In this document: positions 1 through 5,479 of the stretch, in pieces | Position numbering within the stretch: the first letter of the stretch is position 1 | How the letters are laid out: each line of letters begins with the position of its first letter | Origin: Mariprofundaceae bacterium | Lineage (GTDB): Bacteria; Pseudomonadota; Zetaproteobacteria; Mariprofundales; Mariprofundaceae | DNA length: 7,039 nt | NCBI GenBank assembly: GCA_030950835.1 | Contig: JAUZQU010000051.1 | Span: forward strand, 1 to 7,039 | Reading direction: 5' to 3' | Program-made: the position numbers and the translations under genes | The notes under the pieces: generated by a model | The model's input: only the letters and a program-made list of their open reading frames with translations | The model's database searches: none | What the model was told of the DNA's origin: nothing

Positions 1-57
1 GGAACGTATACAAAACAAGCTTAAAATACCCACAAAGTACTATTATATAAGGAAAAG

Positions 58-74
58 TTGGCACAATATTTGCG
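58..74 (+). promoter_or_regulatory. Predicted sigma-54 (RpoN) promoter, rightward
   Basis: The sequence TTGGCAC-AATAT-TTGC fits the sigma-54 consensus TTGGCACG-N4-TTGCW. The invariant GG (60-61) and GC (72-73) are separated by exactly 10 nt, as the family requires. The mismatches are A for G after GGCAC and G for W after TTGC. Taking C73 as -12 puts the start site at about 85, 72 nt upstream of the small TTG-start ORF. Such promoters need an AAA+ enhancer-binding activator, usually bound 80-150 bp upstream, which would fall at or beyond the left window edge. No sigma-70 -10 box lies at the right distance from the TTGGCA here. Confidence 0.7.
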
Positions 75-83
75 AAATATTTT

Positions 84-100
84 TGCAAAACTCATGCCAA
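84..100 (-). promoter_or_regulatory. Predicted sigma-54 (RpoN) promoter, leftward, facing the rightward one
   Basis: Read on the minus strand from 100 down to 84 the sequence is TTGGCATG-AGTT-TTGCA. It matches the sigma-54 consensus TTGGCACG-N4-TTGCW everywhere except T for C in the -24 box. GG (98-97) and GC (86-85) are again 10 nt apart. The implied start site is about 73, so transcription would run left, out of the window, to a gene that cannot be seen. Part of the match (TTGGCA) follows from the dyad with the rightward promoter; the correctly placed TTGC box does not follow from the outer 9-bp arms. Confidence 0.55.
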
Positions 101-132
101 CTTGGTGAAAATCGTATTTTAAAAACAGTGAA

Positions 133-150
133 ACTTCAGTATGTTGAAGT
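133..150. repeat. Short dyad ACTTCA-N6-TGAAGT upstream of the small ORF
   Basis: A perfect 6-bp inverted repeat (133-138 / 145-150) with a 6-nt spacer ends 6 nt before the TTG start at 157. In RNA it would form a small hairpin that hides the only purine-rich stretch (GAAG, 146-149) able to act as a weak ribosome binding site. As DNA it could be a regulator half-site pair lying about 60-77 bp upstream of the predicted leftward start site. Six-bp arms are short enough to arise by chance. Confidence 0.35.
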
Positions 151-156
151 GTACAG

Positions 157-384
157 TTGAAGAAGTATCACTACTATAAAGATAAGGTTGTAACGGTTGA
201 TGATTTCATCAAATACAGTGCAACACAGAGCATGATGTCGGGCAAGAAATACAAGGTGCACTGCCATCATGCTTCGGCGCAAGATAGTGCGAATGGGTTG
301 TCAGATGAACTTCATCGCTTTCGTCAAAGTCAAAGCGAGAAAGCGTATATGGGAGAGGGGAGCTTCGCTATCATCTCTGCTTGA
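157..384 (+). CDS. Hypothetical 75-aa protein, TTG start
   Basis: I do not recognise this protein. It is hydrophilic, with a basic, aromatic N terminus (MKKYHYYKDK), several histidines (HCHH at about 36-39), a single cysteine and a polar middle section (SDELHRFRQSQSEK). There is no signal peptide, membrane segment or known motif. TTG at 157 is the only plausible upstream start, because an in-frame TGA lies at 145-147. The next in-frame ATGs are internal (residues 26-27). The ribosome binding site is weak (GAAG, 146-149). An out-of-frame ATG at 141 opens a 12-codon frame that overlaps the start and stops at 179. In favour of a real gene are its position 72 nt after the predicted sigma-54 start site and a mixed codon usage similar to its neighbours. 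It could also be a chance ORF or part of a longer untranslated leader or small RNA. Confidence 0.42.
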   Translation: MKKYHYYKDKVVTVDDFIKYSATQSMMSGKKYKVHCHHASAQDSANGLSDELHRFRQSQSEKAYMGEGSFAIISA

Positions 385-514
385 TTTGATTGTTGGTTTT
401 TAGTTTCAAGGTGTCCGATGAAGCTTAAAGTTATATATTTTTAGTGTTGATGTATTTAGTTTATTTTCATGTGAACCTGTTACCCTGCCGCCGTTGAAGG
501 TAAAGATTTTGCTT

Positions 515-521
515 GGTGGAG
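515..521 (+). promoter_or_regulatory. Ribosome binding site selecting GTG 528
   Basis: GGTGGAG contains a GGAG core (518-521) 6 nt ahead of GTG 528, a standard spacing. The longer reading from TTG 513 would depend on GAAGG (496-500), 12 nt away, which is too far for efficient initiation. An in-frame TAA at 501-503 rules out anything further upstream. Confidence 0.6.
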
Positions 522-527
522 TCAGTT

Positions 528-3500
528 GTGGGTGAACATATTCGTGAAATACCTTATAATTATACGTCTTATTCAGACCGTGAAATTGTAAAACGTTTTT
601 TGAGCGAAGAAATATGGGATGACTTGAATGTGTTGCGGGCGCAACGTCGTACAGGTCGTTCAGCGCGTATGTTGTTTGATATTCTTGGTGATGTTTGGGT
701 GGTTGAGCGCAACATCTTTTTGAAAAATGACTTGTTAAAACATGGCAAACGTTTGAAAAAGATGCGTCAGCAGCATGATAAACGTATGATACGCATCAAA
801 GAGGGTGCAAAAGACAACCCTAGAGCCACCAAAGTCGCCTGTTCTACAGAGCGCATGTTAGAGACCTTCTACGCTTGGTTTGAAGATGAAAATAAACGTA
901 GGCGAAACGCCAAACGTGCCTTAGCCAAACATACACACCGCAACAATATTCACTTTGATGCTTTTACCCTTAGCCATCATGCTACCGATGCCACAGATTG
1001 GCGCTCCCACTTACCATTTTGTGTAGTCACACCCGATACAGCAGAGGAAATACCAGGTTTAATTCGGACTATTCGTACGCTTAACCTCACGGTTATTCCG
1101 CGTGGTGGAGGCACGGGGCTTTGTGGTGGTTCGGTGCCTTTATCCAATGATGCAGTGATGATTAACATTGAAAAATTTGATGCTATTGCTGATGTGAAGA
1201 TACAAAACATTGGTCAACTTGGTGAAGTAGCGACGATTTCTGCCCAAGCAGGCGCAGTGACAGGCAAAGTGATGGAAGCTTCTAAACCCCATGTTTTTGC
1301 CACAGATCCTACCAGTTTATGGGCGTGTACGATTGGTGGTAACGTAGCTTCGAATGCTGGTGGTAAACATGCGGTCATTTGGGGAACATGTGTTGATAAT
1401 CTTTTAAGTTGGAAGATGGTGACACCCGATGGGCATTGGCTGTTGGTGGAACGTTTGAACCACAATATGGGCAAGCTGCATGATGAAGAAGTCATACAGT
1501 TCAAGCTGACTAAAACATGTTCACTGGATGGGAAAGTATTGTCTGAGGAAGTTTTGGACTTACAAGGTGACATTTTCCGTAAAAAAGGTTTAGGTAAAGA
1601 CGTTACCCGCAAAGCGATGGGTGGTTTGCCGGGTGTGCAAAAAGAGGGGACGGATGGTTTCATCACCGAAGCCACCTTTATTTTACACCGAGCGTATGAT
1701 GTAACGCGTACGGTATGTTGTGAATTTTTCGGACAAAAGCTGGACGATGCAACCAAGGCATTGGTCAATATCAAAACCCATGTGGATGCACAAGAAGCTG
1801 CATTCATTGAAGGTTTTGAACATTTTGATGAGAAATATGTAAAAGCCATCAATTATGTCTCTAAGTCAACACGCAGGCAGCGTCCGCGCGTGGTATTGCT
1901 GATTGATATTTCAGGCGATGATGATCAAGCGGTGGCTCAGGCTTGCTCGGACATTTGTAGAATGGCTTCTGCGGGTAATGGCGAAGGGTTTGTGGCGATT
2001 TCTCAAGAAGATAGAGGGCGTTTCTGGGGTGATAGAGGGCGTATGGCAGCGATTGCTAAACATACACGTGCCTTTAAAATGAATGAAGATGTGGTCATTC
2101 CGCTGCCACGTTTATCCGAATATAATGATTATGTGGAGCTTTTAAACATTGAAAACTCCATCAGCAATAAGCTGGATATTTTGGATGCTTTAAGCGCCTA
2201 TTTTATAGAAACCCAACAGATTGTGGACTCCGATAATCAGTTGGTTCGTCAAGAGCTTGTGCTTGAAGATGATGTGTTTTTGGCTGAAAAGCTGAGTGCA
2301 TGTTTATTGGTGATTAGTGAAGCCAGAACCAAGTGGCAGCATTTTGCGAAAGCATTGCAACAACCTGTTGCTGATTCAGCACAATACTTAGAAAACTGTA
2401 CGCTGTTGGCAGATGATACCTTGTTTTCAGTGATTCAGCGGGCTGATTTACGCATTTCATATCGTCAAGAGGTGGAAACGCCGATTCTTGATCGTTTGCG
2501 TGGTAATGAAGCGTTGTTAAGTAAGATTAAATCTATCCATAAACAGGTATTGTCTGGACGTGTGGTGGTGGCAACCCATATGCATGCTGGTGATGGTAAT
2601 GTGCATACCAATATCCCCGTCAACTCCAATGATTATATGATGATGCGCAGGGCACATCATGTGGTTGAAAAAGTGATGCGCAAAGCAGAAGAGCTTGGCG
2701 GAGTGATTTCGGGTGAACATGGCATCGGTATTACCAAGCTGGAATACCTGAACAAAGACGTGTTGGCAGAAACGGCACACTATTTGGCAAAAGCAGATCC
2801 CGATGACTTGTTTAACCGTGGAAAACTACAACCAGGGCTTGATTTGAGCCTGACTTACACGCCAAGCTTCAATTTGTTGGAACATGAAGCAGTGATTATG
2901 GAAGCGGCAGATTTAACGGATTTAACCGAAGAAATATCGCCATGTATTCGTTGTGGTAAGTGTAAACCTGTGTGTAACACCCATTTTCCACGGGCGAATA
3001 TGTTGTATTCACCACGCAATAAAATTCAGGCTTCGGGTGCAATTATTGAAGCCTTTTTGTATGAGTCACAAACGGGTGCAGGCATTTCATTCGAGCAGTT
3101 TGAAGGTTTACAAGACGTGGCTGACCACTGCACGATTTGTCATAAATGCGAAAGTCCTTGCCCTGTAAACATTGATTTTGGCAATGTGACCGAAAAAATA
3201 CGCGCCTTGTTAAAAGATAAGGGGCAAGCACGTTTTAACCTTGGTTCTAAATTAGCTTTGACATTTTTGGTCATTCAAAACCCTATTGCTATTAAAATCA
3301 TGCGCGAAACCATGATTCGTTGGGGTTATTTGGGGCATCAACTTTTGCACAAAGTAGCGAAGAAGCTGAATATTGTACGCGAAAAACCTGCAGCAAAACG
3401 GAATCTTGAAGGCATTCAAGCGCAAATGATTAATTTTGTAGAACGTCCTCTTCCTACTTTACCACTGCATACTTCGCGTCAATTATTGGGCATTGAGTCC

Positions 3501-4334
3501 CGTGATAAAAACATGATTCCAATTCTGCGCAACCCCAAACAAGCCAATGGTAAAGCGGTGTTTTATTTTCCAGGTTGTGGTTCGGAGCGTTTGTTTTCAC
3601 AAGTCGGTTTAGCAACCCAAGCGATGTTGTTTGATTTGGGTTTGAATGTGGTGCTTCCACCTTCGTATTTGTGTTGTGGTTATCCAAGTACGGCAAGTGG
3701 TGATCATGAAAAAGGGGATAAAATTACTTATGATAATCGGGTGTTGTTCCATCGTTTGAAAAACGCCTTATCTTATCTTGATTTTGAGGCAGTGATTGTC
3801 TCTTGTGGTACATGTTATGATCAGCTAACCAAATACCACTTGAATGAAATTTTTCCTGACGCGCCGTTGATTGATATTCACGAATATTTGATGACGAAAG
3901 ATGTGAAAGTGGAGTCTGTTTCGGGTGTGCAGTATATGTACCATGAACCATGCCATACACCATTAAAACGCCATGGTTCAGAAGCAGCGATTGCTTCTTT
4001 GCTTGGCTCAACATCCGTCGAAACCACGGATTGCTGTGGTGAAGCGGGAACTTTAGCCGTCGCCTCACCAGCTATTGCGGGTAAAATAAGAGCGAAAAAA
4101 GAAGAGAAAATGCAGGAAGCTAGTCAAAAATTAGCCCAACAAGGTGATGAAAAACAAAAAGTGCTGACATCATGCCCATCATGCCTGCAAGGTTTATCAC
4201 GTTTAGAAGGTGATTCAGGTGTAGAAGCGGATTATATTGTAGTGGAGCTGGCAAAACAGCTGCACGGCGATGAATGGCAACAAATATTCGTCGAGCGCAT
4301 CAAAGATGGGGGCATTGAGCGGGTATTGATGTAA
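528..4334 (+). CDS. Large FAD and Fe-S oxidoreductase (DUF3683 + GlcD/D-lactate dehydrogenase-like + GlcF/GlpC-like fusion)
   Basis: Probable cytoplasmic or membrane-associated oxidase of a D-2-hydroxy acid (lactate/glycolate type), passing electrons from FAD through Fe-S clusters to a carrier such as quinone; the substrate is inferred. Domains by residue from GTG 528: DUF3683-like N terminus (about 4-130, REIPYNYTSYSDREIV); FAD-binding PCMH-type domain from about 158, with the pyrophosphate loop PRGGGTGLCGGS (191-202), TIGGNVASNAGG (268-279) and GTDGFITEA (374 on); FAD-oxidase C-terminal domain with HMHAGDGNVH (684-693, likely metal ligands) and GEHGIG (729-734); 4Fe-4S motifs C806/C809/C812/C816 and C868/C871/C874/C878; CCG domain 1 (C1017, C1049-C1050, C1093, C1096) and CCG domain 2 (C1142, C1169-C1170, C1216, C1219). 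All expected cysteines are present. The 1268-aa length suits this fused family, and most bacteria split the same modules over glcD and glcF genes. TTG 513 would add five residues. No obvious transmembrane helix. First gene of a three-gene operon. Confidence 0.9.
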   Translation: MGEHIREIPYNYTSYSDREIVKRFLSEEIWDDLNVLRAQRRTGRSARMLFDILGDVWVVERNIFLKNDLLKHGKRLKKMRQQHDKRMIRIKEGAKDNPRATKVACSTERMLETFYAWFEDENKRRRNAKRALAKHTHRNNIHFDAFTLSHHATDATDWRSHLPFCVVTPDTAEEIPGLIRTIRTLNLTVIPRGGGTGLCGGSVPLSNDAVMINIEKFDAIADVKIQNIGQLGEVATISAQAGAVTGKVMEASKPHVFATDPTSLWACTIGGNVASNAGGKHAVIWGTCVDNLLSWKMVTPDGHWLLVERLNHNMGKLHDEEVIQFKLTKTCSLDGKVLSEEVLDLQGDIFRKKGLGKDVTRKAMGGLPGVQKEGTDGFITEATFILHRAYDVTRTVCCEFFGQKLDDATKALVNIKTHVDAQEAAFIEGFEHFDEKYVKAINYVSKSTRRQRPRVVLLIDISGDDDQAVAQACSDICRMASAGNGEGFVAISQEDRGRFWGDRGRMAAIAKHTRAFKMNEDVVIPLPRLSEYNDYVELLNIENSISNKLDILDALSAYFIETQQIVDSDNQLVRQELVLEDDVFLAEKLSACLLVISEARTKWQHFAKALQQPVADSAQYLENCTLLADDTLFSVIQRADLRISYRQEVETPILDRLRGNEALLSKIKSIHKQVLSGRVVVATHMHAGDGNVHTNIPVNSNDYMMMRRAHHVVEKVMRKAEELGGVISGEHGIGITKLEYLNKDVLAETAHYLAKADPDDLFNRGKLQPGLDLSLTYTPSFNLLEHEAVIMEAADLTDLTEEISPCIRCGKCKPVCNTHFPRANMLYSPRNKIQASGAIIEAFLYESQTGAGISFEQFEGLQDVADHCTICHKCESPCPVNIDFGNVTEKIRALLKDKGQARFNLGSKLALTFLVIQNPIAIKIMRETMIRWGYLGHQLLHKVAKKLNIVREKPAAKRNLEGIQAQMINFVERPLPTLPLHTSRQLLGIESRDKNMIPILRNPKQANGKAVFYFPGCGSERLFSQVGLATQAMLFDLGLNVVLPPSYLCCGYPSTASGDHEKGDKITYDNRVLFHRLKNALSYLDFEAVIVSCGTCYDQLTKYHLNEIFPDAPLIDIHEYLMTKDVKVESVSGVQYMYHEPCHTPLKRHGSEAAIASLLGSTSVETTDCCGEAGTLAVASPAIAGKIRAKKEEKMQEASQKLAQQGDEKQKVLTSCPSCLQGLSRLEGDSGVEADYIVVELAKQLHGDEWQQIFVERIKDGGIERVLM

Positions 4335-4336
4335 AC

Positions 4337-5479
4337 ATGCGTAGAATTGATAGCATAGAACCTTTTCGGGTGATGCAGCTTTTGGAAAGGGCGAAAGAAC
4401 TCGAAGCTGAAGGTCAACACATTATCCACATGGAAATTGGTGAGCCTGATTTCCCAACACCACCTTCTGTATTGCAAGCAGCACAAGAGCATTTGGCACA
4501 ACATGATATGTTGTACACGCCATCTACTGGTGCGCCTGCTTTACAACAGGCTTTGTCGGCTTGGTATAAAAAAGAATACGGGGTTGAAGTGGATGCCCAG
4601 CGCATCTTGATTACTCCCGGCACATCAGGTGCTTTTAGTGTGTTGTATGCGGTGTTGCTGGATGCTGGCGAGCAGGTGATGTTGTCGGACCCTGGTTATC
4701 CATGTCAGCGTAATTTTGTGCGTTTGGCAGGCGGAGAACCTATCAATGTGGCTGTGGATGCGAGCAGTCGTTATCATTTGACGGGTGACTTGATTCGCCA
4801 ACATTGGCAGGAAAAAACGCGGGCTGTGGTCTCGATTAACCCTAGTAATCCTACTGGAACGGTGGTGGATAAGCAGCATATCATGGACATGAGCCAAGCT
4901 TGTCGAGATTTAGGTGGTTATTTGATTTCAGATGAAATTTATCACGGGCTGACGTATGGCATCAAAGCGCCAAGTGCTTTAGAAGTGGATGATCAGGCGA
5001 TTGTAGTGAATGGATTTTCCAAACGTTGGGCGATGACGGGCTGGCGTGTGGGCTGGGTGATTGTACCTGAACACTTGATTGAACCATGTCGGCGTGTGAT
5101 GCAGAATATTTTCATTGCCGCACCCACTTTGTCCCAATATGCAGGCATTCAAGCGCTTGAAAATAAAGATGATATTGAAACCATGCGTATCGCTTATGAC
5201 CAACGTAGACAATATTTATTACAAGCATTACCCAAGCTTGGTTTTGATATTGTTGTTGCACCACAGGGTGCTTTTTATATCTATGCCAATGTGCAAAAGA
5301 TCACCGATGATGCAAAAGCCTTTTGTTGGGATGTGTTGGAAAAAGTAGGCGTGGCGCTGACGCCAGGTGAAGATTTTGGGGTGTTTGAGTCGAATCAACA
5401 TGTTCGTTTTTCTTATGCAACGGGTATGCAAGATATTCAAGAAGGTGTCAAAAGGCTTGAACGTTATTTAACATGTTAA
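4337..5479 (+). CDS. Class I/II PLP-dependent aminotransferase, aspartate aminotransferase-like
   Basis: Fold-type I aminotransferase transferring an amino group between an amino acid and a 2-keto acid; the exact substrate pair cannot be read from sequence. At 380 aa it is full length for the AspB/AatA-like (subgroup I-gamma) enzymes. Visible landmarks: GEPDFPTP (35-42), TPGTSGA phosphate-side loop (93-99), NPSNPTGT with the cofactor-contacting N171, SDEIY with D199 (pyridine nitrogen) and Y202, FSKRWAMTGWRVGW with Schiff-base K229 and phosphate-binding R237, and VRFSY with R357 for the substrate alpha-carboxylate. The catalytic set is complete. The ATG lies 2 nt after the TAA of the oxidoreductase. 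The best upstream purine stretch (GAGCGGG, 4317-4323) is 13 nt away, so translation is probably coupled to the upstream gene. Cytoplasmic. Aspartate, alanine or aromatic amino acid specificity are all possible. Confidence 0.93.
   Translation: MRRIDSIEPFRVMQLLERAKELEAEGQHIIHMEIGEPDFPTPPSVLQAAQEHLAQHDMLYTPSTGAPALQQALSAWYKKEYGVEVDAQRILITPGTSGAFSVLYAVLLDAGEQVMLSDPGYPCQRNFVRLAGGEPINVAVDASSRYHLTGDLIRQHWQEKTRAVVSINPSNPTGTVVDKQHIMDMSQACRDLGGYLISDEIYHGLTYGIKAPSALEVDDQAIVVNGFSKRWAMTGWRVGWVIVPEHLIEPCRRVMQNIFIAAPTLSQYAGIQALENKDDIETMRIAYDQRRQYLLQALPKLGFDIVVAPQGAFYIYANVQKITDDAKAFCWDVLEKVGVALTPGEDFGVFESNQHVRFSYATGMQDIQEGVKRLERYLTC

Larger units (their letters stand above)
55..103. repeat. Perfect 9-bp inverted repeat enclosing two smaller palindromes
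   Basis: AAGTTGGCA (55-63) and TGCCAACTT (95-103) are exact reverse complements, with the dyad axis at 79. Between them are AATATTT-GCG-AAATATT (65-81, 7-bp arms) and the perfect palindrome TTTTGCAAAA (81-90). The outer arms carry the -24 boxes of the two predicted sigma-54 promoters and the inner palindromes carry the -12 boxes. The arm centres are 40 bp apart, close to four helical turns, so a regulator binding both arms is also conceivable. No T-run follows either arm, so it does not look like an intrinsic terminator. Confidence 0.85.

Noticed and set aside
1..33. Leftward frame opening at minus-strand GTG (33-31) and staying open to the window edge
   Set aside because: Only 11 codons are visible and there is no ribosome binding site, so it cannot be told from chance, although a leftward gene is implied by the minus-strand promoter.
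42..47. TATAAT on the minus strand as a leftward sigma-70 -10 box
   Set aside because: At 16-18 nt spacing the upstream hexamer on the minus strand is AT-only and does not resemble TTGACA.
55..103. Reading the 9-bp dyad as a transcription terminator for an upstream gene
   Set aside because: The loop is 31 nt, the stem is only 9 bp, and no T-run follows on either strand, whereas both arms fit sigma-54 elements with exact spacing.
94..108. ATG-CCA-ACT-TGG-TGA mini-ORF in the predicted leader
   Set aside because: Four codons overlapping the dyad arm, with no ribosome binding site; nothing supports translation.
17..430. AAGCTTAAA found both near 19-27 and near 421-429
   Set aside because: A 9-mer in AT-rich sequence recurring once over 400 nt is within chance, and the flanks do not match.
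1214..1852. 212-codon open frame on the minus strand inside the oxidoreductase gene
   Set aside because: It lies wholly antisense to a confidently identified enzyme. Its translation is rich in Ser, Cys and Thr with no domain-like pattern, as expected for a shadow frame.
2010..2042. Direct repeat GATAGAGGGCGT twice, 21 nt apart
   Set aside because: It encodes DRGRFWGDRGRM, which fits the expected run-up to the NEDVVIPLPR segment of this oxidase family. The 7-codon period reflects similar residues rather than a mobile or regulatory repeat.
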